Shown here piece by piece: positions 1 to 9,339 of a DNA stretch of 64,000 bases. Source of the stretch: Pectobacterium carotovorum (lineage in GTDB: Bacteria > Pseudomonadota > Gammaproteobacteria > Enterobacterales > Enterobacteriaceae); assembly GCF_900129615.1 (NCBI RefSeq), contig NZ_FQWI01000010.1, forward strand, positions 1-64,000, read 5' to 3'. The position numbers and the translations under genes are program-made. Positions within the stretch are counted from its first letter, which is position 1, and each line of letters starts with the position of its first letter. Under the pieces are notes generated by a model. That model did not search any database. It worked only from the letters and a program-made list of their open reading frames with translations, and was not told the DNA's origin.

Positions 1-392
1 TCTATGCTATGGCGTACTTCATACTCAACAGCCCTATGACAAAAATTACGGCGTCGTAACCGATTGAAGTGCTTGACTGGCAACACGGTTACTCAACCGC
101 CGCAGCTCCTTGACCTCTGGCTTTGAAGGCGTGAATTATGCCGCTGCGCGGTCCCATCGGCGTTCATGACCGCTAATCGAGCCGCCAGTGACGCGTTTAC
201 TCGCCCCATAAATGGGGCTCGCCCTTCGGGCCAGCACAAGTGCTGTTCAAAACCTCGTTGACGTTTTGTCCGACGCGGCACTGACTTTCGCGGCATCCAT
301 GCCGCTCACTCGGCGGTCAAGCCCACCGATGCATAATTTTTTACGCCTTTTATAGCAAATCCCACAAAGCATTCAGATGTCCTGACTTTGCC
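1..392. repeat. Structured, repeat-like intergenic stretch downstream of rlmC
   Basis: No recognisable conserved gene lies here. Between about 204 and 305 there are four short inverted repeats in a row: CCCCAT/ATGGGG (204-217), GCCC/GGGC (221-231), CAGCAC/GTGCTG (232-245) and GCGGCAT/ATGCCGC (290-305). That density of small palindromes in 100 bp looks like a dispersed repeat or remnant element rather than coding DNA. The other copies needed to prove a repeat are outside this window. In E. coli the flank of rlmC here is the art (arginine transport) locus, which is not seen. Confidence 0.4.
93..296 (-). CDS. Small hypothetical ORF inside the structured stretch, doubtful
   Basis: This is a 67-residue Arg-rich reading frame (begins MPRKSVPRRTKRQRGF, ends RSRSCGG) with no domain, signal peptide or membrane segment that I recognise. 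Its start codon lies inside the GCGGCAT/ATGCCGC palindrome, and a second, shorter frame starts 4 bases upstream (MDAAKVSAAS...). I have an unverified recollection of similar short ORFs recurring in Pectobacterium genomes, which would fit a translated repeat rather than a gene. There is no clear ribosome binding site. It is listed mainly so that the reader knows it was seen. Confidence 0.2.
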   Translation of the reverse strand: MPRKSVPRRTKRQRGFEQHLCWPEGRAPFMGRVNASLAARLAVMNADGTAQRHNSRLQSQRSRSCGG

Positions 393-1526
393 TTAGCCAT
401 CCTCACGCTTCAGTAACGTCAGCACTTCGTAGTGCGCCGTATGCGGGAACATATCGAACAGCTGTACGCGCAGCGCACGGTAATTCGCCAATTCCGTCAT
501 ATCTTTCGCCATGCTTTCAGCGTTACAGCTGGAATAGAGAATATAGTCTGGTGCCATGCGGCTCAGGTAGGCACACAGTTCGCTGCCGATACCTCGGCGC
601 GGCGGATTGACCAACACCAGATCGGGAATTTCCGCTTTAGCTGTCGCGAACTGCGTTGAATCCAGCGCCTGAAACTCCACCTGCTTCAACCCTAACTGTT
701 CCGCAGAGCGACGCGCGCAGGCTATCGCCTCAGCGCTGATTTCAATGCCCGTCAGACGCATCTCAGGTGAAGCACAGTGCAGGCCAAAACCCCCTACCCC
801 GCAAAACAGATCCCACATGCTAGTAATATCCAACTCTGCAACCCAATCGCGTGCTGTCGCATACAGCGCGGCTGCCACCTGTGGGTTCGTCTGGAAAAAG
901 CTTTGCGGGCGAATATACAGCGGTACCTGATTGAATTGTTCAGCCAGCGCGGCAGCGTCACTCAGGATAATCTCCGTTTTCCCTTCCATAATGGCCTGAT
1001 GTACAGGCTGGATATTGGCGGATATCACCTCAAGCTGAGGTAATTGCTGCTGTAGCCACGGCAATGCGGCACGCAACTGCGCAAGCTTCGTTTCTGAGCG
1101 CAAGACAAAACGCAGCATGAACGTACCGTGCTGCCTACTTTCTGTCAGCAGCAGGTATTTCAGTTCCCCGCGACGTCGAGCCACGTTATAAGGCGTCAGC
1201 CCTGCCCTTGCGATGAAGACTTTAAGCACGTCGAAAACCGGCGCAAAGCTGGACGGATAAAGCGGGCAATCGCAGAGATCCACCGCCGTTCCATCGCGAT
1301 GCAGCATCCCCAGCAGCGGGCGTTCCACACTGCCGCTTACCACCATTTTGGCTTTATTACGAAATGCAGACTGCGCAGAAGGTTGCACGGGCAACCAGCG
1401 CTGCACGGCGTGAGGGTGCAGCAAACCTTCAAGATGCTGCTGCTTATCAGACAATTGCTGCGGGTAGGCTTTTTCCAACCATTGGCAGGAACGACAGGTT
1501 CCCGTGCTGTAGCGGGCACAATGCAT
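393..1526 (-). CDS. rlmC: 23S rRNA (uracil-747-C5)-methyltransferase RlmC
   Basis: RlmC (formerly RumB/YbjF) uses S-adenosylmethionine to form 5-methyluridine at U747 of 23S rRNA in the cytoplasm. The 377-residue length fits the family (E. coli 375). Seen in the sequence: an N-terminal iron-sulfur cysteine set (C3, C11, C14 and a CDC pair at 85-87), the SAM motif [11 protein letters not shown] in the middle, the NPPRRG motif, and the catalytic SSCN motif near residue 333 followed by the usual [13 protein letters not shown] ending. The start MHCARY matches the E. coli protein. It lies downstream of ybjO on the same strand, 124 bp away, as in E. coli. Confidence 0.96.
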   Translation of the reverse strand: MHCARYSTGTCRSCQWLEKAYPQQLSDKQQHLEGLLHPHAVQRWLPVQPSAQSAFRNKAKMVVSGSVERPLLGMLHRDGTAVDLCDCPLYPSSFAPVFDVLKVFIARAGLTPYNVARRRGELKYLLLTESRQHGTFMLRFVLRSETKLAQLRAALPWLQQQLPQLEVISANIQPVHQAIMEGKTEIILSDAAALAEQFNQVPLYIRPQSFFQTNPQVAAALYATARDWVAELDITSMWDLFCGVGGFGLHCASPEMRLTGIEISAEAIACARRSAEQLGLKQVEFQALDSTQFATAKAEIPDLVLVNPPRRGIGSELCAYLSRMAPDYILYSSCNAESMAKDMTELANYRALRVQLFDMFPHTAHYEVLTLLKREDG

Positions 1527-1650
1527 AAAAATCTAACTATTAAAATAATACGGAATGCGAGGATTATATCACTCTGGCGGCGTCACCCTGCGACCTTTTA
1601 CTGATTCATGGTGACGCCAGCAGCCAGATTAGCTCATAAGAGAGAAATGC

Positions 1651-2103
1651 CTACTTCTGCCGCGTAAAAAAACGCTTACTGCGTCGTGGCAAAAATAGTA
1701 AAACAATCACCAGAAGATCCGGGATCTTTTGCAACAGGAGCTGATGCAGCACGGCAGCATTGTTCTCTCCTGAGATATGAAATATCGCTGGCATAAGTTC
1801 ACTGAGTGACGCTAGCAGCAGGTAACACACCACGACGGCCTGACAGGCCACATAACCCCATCGCCCCCAGTTCACTCCGGCCAAAACGGCAAAGCCACAG
1901 CGAATTTCAACGCCGACGATAATCAGCGATAGCAGTAACACCAGCGTTGAATCCCAGGCTTCCGCGTTGCTGCCAATCCAGCCGCTCAAATCGCTGAGCC
2001 CTAGCTCCCACACCAGCAGCAAAATCCCCAAAAAACGGGTGGCAATAATCGCAATCCCCGCCACCATCACTGGCACCGGGGCATAAACTTTGCGTTGTGT
2101 CAT
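1651..2103 (-). CDS. ybjO: YbjO family inner-membrane protein of unknown function
   Basis: A 150-residue protein with four hydrophobic segments (roughly residues 10-30, 55-75, 83-103 and 128-143) and a basic C-terminus (RRSKRFFTRQK). It belongs to the YbjO (DUF2593) group of small enterobacterial inner-membrane proteins, function unknown. Position is the main support: it sits between potI and rlmC on the same strand, exactly as ybjO does in E. coli. A purine-rich AAGGAA stretch directly abuts the ATG. The pot operon terminator lies upstream, so ybjO probably has its own promoter in the interval 2104-2207. Confidence 0.82.
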   Translation of the reverse strand: MTQRKVYAPVPVMVAGIAIIATRFLGILLLVWELGLSDLSGWIGSNAEAWDSTLVLLLSLIIVGVEIRCGFAVLAGVNWGRWGYVACQAVVVCYLLLASLSELMPAIFHISGENNAAVLHQLLLQKIPDLLVIVLLFLPRRSKRFFTRQK

Positions 2104-2207
2104 TTCCTTCTTCGTGTACAGAATTTCAACGCTCTCCCTTCATGTGGCATTTACTCGCCAAAAATACAGCACCAATATAGAATCCGATGCCAATATAAAA
2201 CGTGATA

Positions 2208-2251
2208 CTGATATAAAACAGCAACGCCCCCATACTCTGGCGGCGTTGCTG
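2208..2251 (-). terminator. Rho-independent terminator of potFGHI
   Basis: The 10-bp arms CAGCAACGCC (2219-2228) and GGCGTTGCTG (2242-2251) form a stem. Read on the minus strand it is followed by TTTTATAT. It begins 42 bp past the potI stop and separates the pot operon from ybjO. Confidence 0.75.
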
Positions 2252-2292
2252 GAAATCTTCGCTAGGCTAACAAATTACGATGAGAAATCGAA

Positions 2293-3138
2293 TCAGCCGC
2301 GTCTCGCTTTTTGCATATCACGATAGCGCTGCTTCTCTGCTCTCGCCATAAACCACCAGGCGATAAACCCAATAATACCAACGACTAACAATATCAGGGA
2401 AGCCAAGGCGTTAATTTGTGGATTAACGCCCATTCTGACGCTGGAGAACACCAGCATTGGTAACGTTGTCGAGCCGGGCCCAGCTACGAAGCTGGCGATA
2501 ACCAGATCGTCCAGCGACAGCGTAAACGCCAGCAGCCAGCCGGAAAGCAGCGCGGGAGCTATCATCGGCACAGTGATGATGAAGAACACCTTGAGCGGAT
2601 TCGCCCCCAGATCCATCGCTGCTTCTTCAATCGAACGATCAAGCTCACGCATGCGAGCGCTGATCACCACGGTGACATACGCGGTACAGAACGTGACGTG
2701 CGCCAGCCAGATAGTGAACATCCCTCGCTCTGCTGGCCACCCAATGGCATGCCCTAATGCAACAAAGAGCAACAACAGCGACAGGCCGGTAATCACATCC
2801 GGCATGACCAGCGGTGCCGTCAGCATAAAAGCAAACCCATTGGAGCCACGGAAACGGCCAAAACGCACCATGACCACGGCGGCGATCGTCCCAAGAATCA
2901 CGGCCATCGTTGCCGAGGCGGCAGCAATCGTCAGGCTCAGGAGCACTGCGCTGATCATCGCCGTATTGTGGAACAGTTCGACGTACCAACGTGCTGACCA
3001 GCCAGCCCATACGGTCACCAGCTTGGAACTGTTGAACGAGTAGATCACCAGCATCAGCATCGGCGCATAGAGGAACGTAAAGCACAGCACCAAAATCACA
3101 ATACGCCACGGTGAGCGAACGACAGGTAAATTATTCAC
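2293..3138 (-). CDS. potI: Putrescine ABC transporter permease PotI
   Basis: The second inner-membrane subunit of the PotFGHI putrescine importer. It is 281 residues, the family length, with six predicted membrane segments and the permease EAA loop around residues 170-190 (EEAAMDLGANPLKVFFIITVP), which contacts the ATPase PotG. The ATG overlaps the potH stop by four bases (ATGA), implying translational coupling. It is the last gene of the operon; the terminator follows at 2219-2251. Confidence 0.96.
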   Translation of the reverse strand: MNNLPVVRSPWRIVILVLCFTFLYAPMLMLVIYSFNSSKLVTVWAGWSARWYVELFHNTAMISAVLLSLTIAAASATMAVILGTIAAVVMVRFGRFRGSNGFAFMLTAPLVMPDVITGLSLLLLFVALGHAIGWPAERGMFTIWLAHVTFCTAYVTVVISARMRELDRSIEEAAMDLGANPLKVFFIITVPMIAPALLSGWLLAFTLSLDDLVIASFVAGPGSTTLPMLVFSSVRMGVNPQINALASLILLVVGIIGFIAWWFMARAEKQRYRDMQKARRG

Positions 3139-4100
3139 GCTTCACCCTCCGCAGTTTTACTCTGATGTTTGTGGAACCAGATAATCGGCATAATCAACAG
3201 CAACAGCATGACGACGGCAACGGCAGATGCCACCGGCCAATCGCGGTTATTGAAGAATTCCTGCCACAGAATACGGCCAATCATGATGCTGTCCGGACCG
3301 CCGAGCAGTTCTGGAATCACGTACTCCCCCACCGCAGGGATGAAGACCAGCATAGAGCCCGCAATAATTCCGCCTTTCGTTAAGGGGACGATCACGCTGA
3401 AGAAGGTTCTTAGCGGTCGCGCGCCCAGATCCAACGACGCTTCCACTAACGAATAGTCCAGACGCATCAACGCGGTATAGATCGGCAACACCATAAACGG
3501 CAGATAGGAATACACAACGCCGATATAAACCGCCAAATTGGTGTGCAGAATGACCAGCGGTTCATCGATCACACCCAGCCACAGCAGAAAGTTATTCAGG
3601 ATTCCGTTATTTTTCAGAATCCCCATCCAGGCGTAGACGCGAATCAGGAATGATGTCCACGATGGAAGAATCACCAGCAACAACAGGATATTACGCGTTG
3701 ACGGTTTACTGTGCGCCACCGCCCAAGCTAGCGGATAGCCGATAAGCAAGCAGCACAGCGTCGACACGGCAGCAACCTGAAGCGATTGCATATAGGCATC
3801 GAAATACAGCGGATCGTCCAATAAATGCAGGTAGTTCCCAAGGTTCAGGGAAATATCCAACTTGCCGTCCAGCCACGAAACCAGATCGGTATAAGGCGGG
3901 ATCGCCCGCGCCATCTCTGCAAGACTGATTTTGAACACGATCAGGAACGGCAGCATAAACAGCAGCAGCAGCCACAGATACGGCAGCGCGATGACCAGCT
4001 TGCGCCCATGTTTTTGACGCCAGCGCGCCATCAACACACGGAGCCAGAATCTAGCCTTGCCCGGTGGTTCCGCCGTGTTATGTTCGGGAAATGAAGTCAT
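3135..4100 (-). CDS. potH: Putrescine ABC transporter permease PotH
   Basis: The first inner-membrane subunit of the putrescine importer, 321 residues. A long cytoplasmic N-terminus (to about residue 33) precedes the first membrane helix (LVIALPYLWLLLLFMLPFLIV). The EAA loop reads VEASLDLGARPLRTFFSVIVP near residue 235. Together with PotI it forms the membrane channel fed by PotF and driven by PotG. potG ends 14 bp upstream and potI overlaps downstream, so the three genes share one message. Confidence 0.96.
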   Translation of the reverse strand: MTSFPEHNTAEPPGKARFWLRVLMARWRQKHGRKLVIALPYLWLLLLFMLPFLIVFKISLAEMARAIPPYTDLVSWLDGKLDISLNLGNYLHLLDDPLYFDAYMQSLQVAAVSTLCCLLIGYPLAWAVAHSKPSTRNILLLLVILPSWTSFLIRVYAWMGILKNNGILNNFLLWLGVIDEPLVILHTNLAVYIGVVYSYLPFMVLPIYTALMRLDYSLVEASLDLGARPLRTFFSVIVPLTKGGIIAGSMLVFIPAVGEYVIPELLGGPDSIMIGRILWQEFFNNRDWPVASAVAVVMLLLLIMPIIWFHKHQSKTAEGEA

Positions 4101-4114
4101 GGTTTTCTTCCTCG

Positions 4115-5248
4115 CTACACCGTCAGAACCACACAGCTATCCGCATCCCAACACAGCCGGACCTCATCTCCACAGGTCGGCGTGCCTTTGCGATAGCGGT
4201 AGGCATTTTGTAACTGCGCGCTGATAGTTTGCCCGCTGTTGAGTCTGACGTGGTAAATCGACAAGTCGCCCAGATAAGCGATATGCACCACTTCCCCTAC
4301 CGCGAAGTTACAACCGTCGGCCGGAACCTCTTCGCACAGCATGATTTTCTCAGGACGCAACGCGATGTAGACCGGAACGCCATCGACCACCGAGACATCC
4401 GAATCCACCTTCAGCGGATGCACCAGTCCGGGGCTTTTAATGATCAGCGCATCGTCCTGACGTTCCTGCAAGATCCCTTCAAACATATTGACTGAGCCGA
4501 TGAACTCCGCGCTGAAACGCGTGTTCGGGTGTTCATAAATCTCTTCCGGTTCGCCAATCTGTACGAATTTACCGCGATTCATAATGGCAATACGACCCGC
4601 CATGGTCATGGCTTCTTCCTGATCGTGCGTCACCATCACGCAGGTCACGCCCACACGTTCCAGAATATCGACGACTTCAAGCTGCATGCGGTCGCGCAAT
4701 TTTTTGTCCAGCGCCCCCATCGGTTCGTCCAGCAGCAGAAGTTTGGGACGCTTCGCCAGACTACGAGCCAACGCAACACGCTGACGCTGGCCGCCGGAAA
4801 GCTGATGCGGTTTACGATTGGCGAACTCTTGCATGTGCACCAGCGATAACATCTCTTCCACACGATCTTTAATTTCTGCGCGCGGTAGCTTGTCCTGCTT
4901 CAGACCAAACGCGATATTCTTTTCCACCGTCATATGTGGGAACAGCGCATAAGACTGGAACATCATATTAATGGGACGCTGGTAAGGCGGCACCAATGAC
5001 AAATCCTGACCATCCAGAACAATCTGCCCCTGCGTGGGAAGCTCAAAACCTGCCAGCATGCGCAACAGCGTGGATTTCCCACAGCCAGAGGCACCCAGCA
5101 GAGCAAAAATTTCGCCTTTATAAATCGTCAGACTGACATCATCGACGGCGGCCTGACCATCGAAAGACTTCGTCAGGTTACGCACTTCCAGCAGCGGCGT
5201 GGCCGCTTTTTGAGGTTTTGATTGAGGGCGGGGGATCGCGTCATTCAC
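4115..5248 (-). CDS. potG: Putrescine ABC transporter ATP-binding protein PotG
   Basis: The ATPase of the PotFGHI importer, 377 residues from the chosen start, the same length as E. coli PotG. Walker A GASGCGKST is at 52-60, the signature LSGGQRQRV near 150, Walker B LLLLDEP near 175, then a TOBE-type regulatory C-terminus. I chose the GTG at 5248 (protein begins VNDAIPRPQ, aligning with E. coli MNDAIPRPQ). GGAGAG lies 9 bp upstream of it. The longer frame opening at 5386 would add 46 residues translated from the intercistronic hairpins and is unlikely. Confidence 0.95.
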   Translation of the reverse strand: MNDAIPRPQSKPQKAATPLLEVRNLTKSFDGQAAVDDVSLTIYKGEIFALLGASGCGKSTLLRMLAGFELPTQGQIVLDGQDLSLVPPYQRPINMMFQSYALFPHMTVEKNIAFGLKQDKLPRAEIKDRVEEMLSLVHMQEFANRKPHQLSGGQRQRVALARSLAKRPKLLLLDEPMGALDKKLRDRMQLEVVDILERVGVTCVMVTHDQEEAMTMAGRIAIMNRGKFVQIGEPEEIYEHPNTRFSAEFIGSVNMFEGILQERQDDALIIKSPGLVHPLKVDSDVSVVDGVPVYIALRPEKIMLCEEVPADGCNFAVGEVVHIAYLGDLSIYHVRLNSGQTISAQLQNAYRYRKGTPTCGDEVRLCWDADSCVVLTV

Positions 5249-5279
5249 TTCGCATTGCTCTCCGGCAAAAGCAGAACAA

Positions 5280-5369
5280 GTCACACCGTGGATGCCGCCA
5301 TTCAGGGCTTTTGCATTCAGCGGTGTGACACAATATAGAGAACGAACAGGCGGGTTAGCCGCCTGTTCG
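5280..5369 (-). promoter_or_regulatory. Two hairpins in the potF-potG intercistronic gap
   Basis: Two perfect inverted repeats lie in the 202-bp gap between potF and potG: a 9-bp stem GTCACACCG/CGGTGTGAC (5280-5288 with 5321-5329) and an 11-bp stem CGAACAGGCGG/CCGCCTGTTCG (5343-5353 with 5359-5369, five-base loop). Neither is followed by a run of T on the coding strand. They look more like RNA processing or stability elements that set potF above potGHI than full terminators. That role is inferred from the usual excess of binding protein over transporter subunits. Confidence 0.7.
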
Positions 5370-5450
5370 CCACATTTTATACCCATCCATTCTCAGGTTG
5401 CTGAGACCAGCAACCGTCAAGCGCGTGGGTAACGATTCAGATCCAAGAGG

Positions 5451-6560
5451 CTACTTGCCGCTTTTAACCTTAGTCCATGCGCGAGTACGCGTACGGTCAA
5501 TCTGAGGAGATTGCACTTTGAGCGTAAACAGTTTGGCACGCACATCCGCTGGCGGATAAACGCCTGGGTTATTACGAATTTCTTCGTTCACCAACGGTAA
5601 GGAAGCCAGATTACCGCTCGCGTAATATACGTGGTTACTGATTTCAGCCATCACTTCTGGCTTCATCAGGTAATCCAGAAACGCATAGGCTTCATCCAGA
5701 TTTTTAGCATCTTTCGGAATGGCGAGAACGTCAAAGAATGCCAGCGCGCCTTCTTTTGGAATGCTGTACTGGATATTCACGCCGTTCTTCGCTTCTTTCG
5801 CACGATTCCCTGCCTGCAAAATGTCACCCGCCCAGCCTACCGCGACGCAGATATCGCCGTTTGCCAGATCGTTAATGTATTGCGACGAATGGAAGTAGCG
5901 AATGTTCGGACGCAGTTTCAGCAGCAGATCGGTCGCAGAGGTGGTGTAATCACCCGGCTTGGTGCTGTTCGGATCTTTACCCTGATAGTTCAGCACGGTT
6001 GCAAAGATCTCTTCCGGTGCATCCAGGAAGGAGACACCACAGCTTTTCAGCTTTTCCAGATTTTCTGGCTTCAGCACCAAATCCCAGCTGTTAACCGGTG
6101 CATCAGCACCCAGCGCGGCTTTCACTTTCTCAACGTTATAGCCGATGCCCGTGGTCGCCCACAGGTAAGGCAGGGCATATTTATTGTCTGGATCGTGCTG
6201 TGCGATCAACTTCATCAGCTCAGGATCCAGATTTTTGTAATTCGGCAGTTTGCTCTTGTCTAATGGCTGAAAAACTCCCGCAGAGAGCTGGCGCTCCAGG
6301 AAGCTAGCAGAAGGCACGACCAGATCAAAACCCGTGCTGCCCGCCATGAGTTTGCCTTCCAACACTTCGTTGGAGTCAAACACGTCATAGACGACCTTAA
6401 TACCGGTTTCTTTCTGGAAATTGGCTAACGTGTTCGGTGCGATATAGTCGGACCAGTTATAAACATGCAGCGTTTTCTCTTCCGCAGATGCGGTGACGGA
6501 CGCGGCCATCAGCAAGCCGGTAACAACACCCGATAGCCATTTTTTACGTTGGGTGAACAT
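5451..6560 (-). CDS. potF: Periplasmic putrescine-binding protein PotF
   Basis: The substrate-binding protein of the PotFGHI importer. The 369-residue form starts at the ATG at 6560 ([11 protein letters not shown]), preceded by GGAGGAAGGA, and matches the E. coli length of 370. A signal peptide covers about residues 1-26 with cleavage near ASA-EEK. The mature protein opens [13 protein letters not shown], typical of polyamine-binding proteins, and shares long blocks with PotF such as [17 protein letters not shown]. It is the first gene of potFGHI. The frame continues upstream to 6692, but that part lacks a signal sequence and is leader. Confidence 0.96.
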   Translation of the reverse strand: MFTQRKKWLSGVVTGLLMAASVTASAEEKTLHVYNWSDYIAPNTLANFQKETGIKVVYDVFDSNEVLEGKLMAGSTGFDLVVPSASFLERQLSAGVFQPLDKSKLPNYKNLDPELMKLIAQHDPDNKYALPYLWATTGIGYNVEKVKAALGADAPVNSWDLVLKPENLEKLKSCGVSFLDAPEEIFATVLNYQGKDPNSTKPGDYTTSATDLLLKLRPNIRYFHSSQYINDLANGDICVAVGWAGDILQAGNRAKEAKNGVNIQYSIPKEGALAFFDVLAIPKDAKNLDEAYAFLDYLMKPEVMAEISNHVYYASGNLASLPLVNEEIRNNPGVYPPADVRAKLFTLKVQSPQIDRTRTRAWTKVKSGK

Positions 6561-6931
6561 CCGTTCCTTCCTCCATACAAGGGGTGATTCATGGGAGTTA
6601 ATCTGTATCGTTCCGATACAAAATATGTCCTGCCGCGCTATCCAACCGGTGAATGAGTATGCACCGATTTTTATTCGCTCAGACACAGACATAGCCCTGA
6701 TTTCGCTGTCTGTGTCTTACAGGAATAAAGCATAACCCCACAACATCGTGCGCACCATACTTGAACGTAAAAAATGGGTTTTAACGATTATTTATTCACA
6801 TTTTATCGATGTGATGAAGGCGTTTGGCGGCAAACAAAGTGAAATATCTGGCAATAATGCGAAATAAGCAGAATAAATGACGCCGAAAGGAAAATAAGTA
6901 AAACCAATTGCTGCCGTTGGCAGCAACCGTA
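6561..6931. promoter_or_regulatory. potF control region with an 11-bp inverted repeat
   Basis: A 371-bp gap between the start of potF and the end of ybjN. It contains a perfect inverted repeat, AGACACAGACA (6681-6691) and TGTCTGTGTCT (6707-6717), separated by 15 bp, about 120-157 bp upstream of the potF ATG. This could be an operator or a leader hairpin. I could not fix a promoter with confidence. The remainder is AT-rich with no gene that I can support, apart from the ybjN terminator at its right end. Confidence 0.45.
6897..6926 (-). terminator. Likely terminator after ybjN
   Basis: TTGCTGCC (6908-6915) and GGCAGCAA (6919-6926) form an 8-bp stem with a three-base loop. On the minus strand it is followed by TTGGTTTTAC. 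It lies 5 bp beyond the ybjN stop. Confidence 0.55.
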
Positions 6932-7411
6932 TCAATGCAGATGTGAGGTGGTGACTCTGGCAGCAGAGCCCTCTTCTTCCTCGCCGATAAACAGCAGATT
7001 ATTAGCACTGGCCTCAAGAATCACCATTGAGATCTGCTCTTCGGACTGCTGCATGAAATGTCTGAATTGTTCCAGCGTCATGCCGGCAGCCACACTGAAT
7101 GACTGGCAGACGATCAGCTTCGGCAGGTTATCGTCCTGAACGTCGATAAACGCCTTGACGGTCAACGAACTGGCATTGATTTGGCTCAGGTCGCCGACCA
7201 GAGGAATCAACGCGCTGGGCTTCACTTCGGCAAGTGCGGAAAACAGGATTACGTTATCTACCAGATCAACTTTCGCATCGAACACGCCATCAAAATTTTG
7301 CATATGAGGAAGATGGAGCGCCTGACAGGAATCACATTCGAAATACAGAATATTCAGTTGATCCAGCCACCGCCGTAGCATAGCCAAATCCGGGACGATG
7401 AGTGAATCCAT
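6932..7411 (-). CDS. ybjN: YbjN family protein, sensory transduction/stress regulator group
   Basis: A 159-residue cytoplasmic protein of the YbjN family (E. coli 158). The block FECDSCQALHLPHMQNFDGVFDAKVDLVDN is near-identical to E. coli YbjN, as is SEEQISMVILEA near the C-terminus. YbjN affects motility, biofilm and stress responses in E. coli; its biochemical role is not known. Two adjacent ATG codons (7414 and 7411) follow a GAGG. I chose the second because its spacing is better and it aligns with E. coli MTSLVVP. A 280-bp gap without a recognisable gene separates it from rimK. Confidence 0.9.
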   Translation of the reverse strand: MDSLIVPDLAMLRRWLDQLNILYFECDSCQALHLPHMQNFDGVFDAKVDLVDNVILFSALAEVKPSALIPLVGDLSQINASSLTVKAFIDVQDDNLPKLIVCQSFSVAAGMTLEQFRHFMQQSEEQISMVILEASANNLLFIGEEEEGSAARVTTSHLH

Positions 7412-7691
7412 CATATTTGCCTCATACCTGTCGCCGTAAAGACAGCGTTGTGAAAAGAGAGCACCGCTCACTCAGGAACGATGTTAAAACAGAAGCCGCC
7501 TTAAAACAGAAACGCGGTTAAAAACGGCCCATAGCTTACGGAATATTGCGCGACGATGCCATGATAAAAGCGCCCCACCACCCGCTTTCCTCGTTCCGCT
7601 GCACGGTGACACGCCGGAGAGCGCCGCTGTCCGGTGCCTATGCGCCAATAAGCAACACCGTATTTTACGGCGCGGTCCCTGTTTCAGAAAG

Positions 7692-8603
7692 CTAACTTTT
7701 ACTTATTGTTGTCGATATTGCGAAGCGCCTCAGGGTATTTTGCTCAATAAACTCAATCATCATGTCGGCAATATCGAGTCCGGTCGTCGTTTCAATCCCT
7801 TCCAGCCCCGGCGAGGCGTTGACTTCCATCACCAGCGGCCCCCTATCGGCACGCAAAATATCGACGCCTGCAACATTCAGCCCCAGCGTTTTTGTCGCCT
7901 TGATGGCGATCGCACGCTCCTTCGCCGTAATCTTCACTTTATTCGCTGACCCGCCGCGATGCAGGTTTGAACGGAATTCCCCCGCTTTCGCCTGTCGCTC
8001 AATTGCTGCAACAACCCGGTTGCCGATCACAAAACAGCGGATATCTTTACCCTGCGCTTCATGCACGTATTCCTGCACCAGGATGTGCGCATTCAGCCCG
8101 CGAAAGGCATCAATCACGCTTTCCGCCGCCTGTCGCGTCTCGGCCAATACCACACCGATTCCCTGTGTACCTTCCACCAGTTTTACGACCAGCGGCGCAC
8201 CGCCCACCATCGCAATCAGATCGCCGGTATCATCCGGTGAGTGAGCAAATCCGGTGATAGGCAAATCAATTCCTTCGCGGGCAAGCAGTTGCAGCGAATG
8301 CAGTTTGTCGCGGGCGCGAATGATGGCGACAGAATTATTCAGCGGGTAGCTGCCCAGCATTTCAAACTGGCGCAATACCGCCGTACCATAAAACGTGATC
8401 TGTGAACCGATACGCGGAATAACCGCATCAAATTTATCCAGCCGACGCCCGCGGTAATGCACCGACGGCGCCGCCGAATTGATATTCATGTAGCAGGAAA
8501 GCGGGTCAATAATCTCAATGCTGTGCTTGCGCGCCTCAGCCGCTTCACGCAGGCGTTTGCAGGAATATAACGCCCCATCACGAGACAGAATGGCTATCTT
8601 CAT
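7692..8603 (-). CDS. rimK: Ribosomal protein S6 modification protein RimK (glutamate ligase)
   Basis: RimK adds glutamate residues to the C-terminus of ribosomal protein S6 and can make poly-alpha-glutamate, using ATP. The 303-residue protein (E. coli 300) has the ATP-grasp fold. Visible pieces are [18 protein letters not shown] near 140-155 (ATP loop), [19 protein letters not shown] near 180, and the metal site [14 protein letters not shown] near 255-270. It lies 16 bp downstream of nfsA on the same strand, so the two are probably cotranscribed, as in E. coli nfsA-rimK-ybjN. Confidence 0.96.
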   Translation of the reverse strand: MKIAILSRDGALYSCKRLREAAEARKHSIEIIDPLSCYMNINSAAPSVHYRGRRLDKFDAVIPRIGSQITFYGTAVLRQFEMLGSYPLNNSVAIIRARDKLHSLQLLAREGIDLPITGFAHSPDDTGDLIAMVGGAPLVVKLVEGTQGIGVVLAETRQAAESVIDAFRGLNAHILVQEYVHEAQGKDIRCFVIGNRVVAAIERQAKAGEFRSNLHRGGSANKVKITAKERAIAIKATKTLGLNVAGVDILRADRGPLVMEVNASPGLEGIETTTGLDIADMMIEFIEQNTLRRFAISTTISKS

Positions 8604-8619
8604 AAATATCCTACGGATA

Positions 8620-9339
8620 CTAGCGTATCGCCCATCCTTGTTGATGTAAGTAGTCCAGCATAAAGGGACGTAACTCTTTTTTCAGCGTCCGTTCCACGTG
8701 CTCACTCCAGCTTTCACGACGACTACCGGTACGTTGTAGATAATATTCCACCATTTGCTGATCGTATTGCGCCAGCACATCGCGGTTGAGTGGCTGATAG
8801 ACATTTTCATGCAGCAGCATAGCGGTTGGCATGCGCGGTTTTAGCATGGGTTCCGCGTCCGGGTGCCCCAGACACAGGCCAAACAACGGCAGAACTAACG
8901 TTGGCAGTTGCAACAGCTGCGTCACGTCAGCAATTCGATTGCGGATCCCGCCGATAAATACCCCGCCCAATCCCAATGATTCGGCGGCAACCAGCGCATT
9001 CTGCGCCATGATAGCGGTATCGACGCAGCCAATCAGCAATTGCTCCGCCAGCCCAGTTTCTGCCTGTGGGAAGATCGCCACATGCCGATGGAAATCGGCA
9101 CAAAAGACCCAAAATTCCGCCGCCTGTGCCACATAGCCTTGCTCACCGGTATAATGAACGAGCGTTTCCCGCACGGCAGGATCGGTAATACGGATAATTG
9201 AGCTGCATTGTAAAAAGCTGGAGCTGGACGCACTTTGTGCGGAGGTAATGATGGCGTGGCGTTGCTCATCCGTTATGGCCTGAGACGTAAATGCGCGAAT
9301 AGAACGGTGGCGCTGTAGCAAATCAATCATTGGTGTCAC
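8620..9339 (-). CDS. nfsA: Oxygen-insensitive NADPH nitroreductase NfsA
   Basis: A flavoprotein that reduces nitroaromatics and quinones by two-electron transfer from NADPH, with FMN. The 239-residue length matches E. coli (240). Conserved blocks include HRSIRAFT at the N-terminus, [16 protein letters not shown] near 35-50, [21 protein letters not shown] near 130-150 and [11 protein letters not shown] near 170. In E. coli ybjC precedes nfsA in the same operon; I see no ybjC here, and nfsA appears to be first. grxA is divergent upstream, as in E. coli, where both respond to redox stress (SoxRS and OxyR). Confidence 0.96.
   Translation of the reverse strand: MTPMIDLLQRHRSIRAFTSQAITDEQRHAIITSAQSASSSSFLQCSSIIRITDPAVRETLVHYTGEQGYVAQAAEFWVFCADFHRHVAIFPQAETGLAEQLLIGCVDTAIMAQNALVAAESLGLGGVFIGGIRNRIADVTQLLQLPTLVLPLFGLCLGHPDAEPMLKPRMPTAMLLHENVYQPLNRDVLAQYDQQMVEYYLQRTGSRRESWSEHVERTLKKELRPFMLDYLHQQGWAIR

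Noticed and set aside
5249-5386. 46-residue N-terminal extension of PotG
   Set aside because: It is translated from the intercistronic hairpins, lacks homology to PotG, and a GTG with a good ribosome binding site gives the family length.
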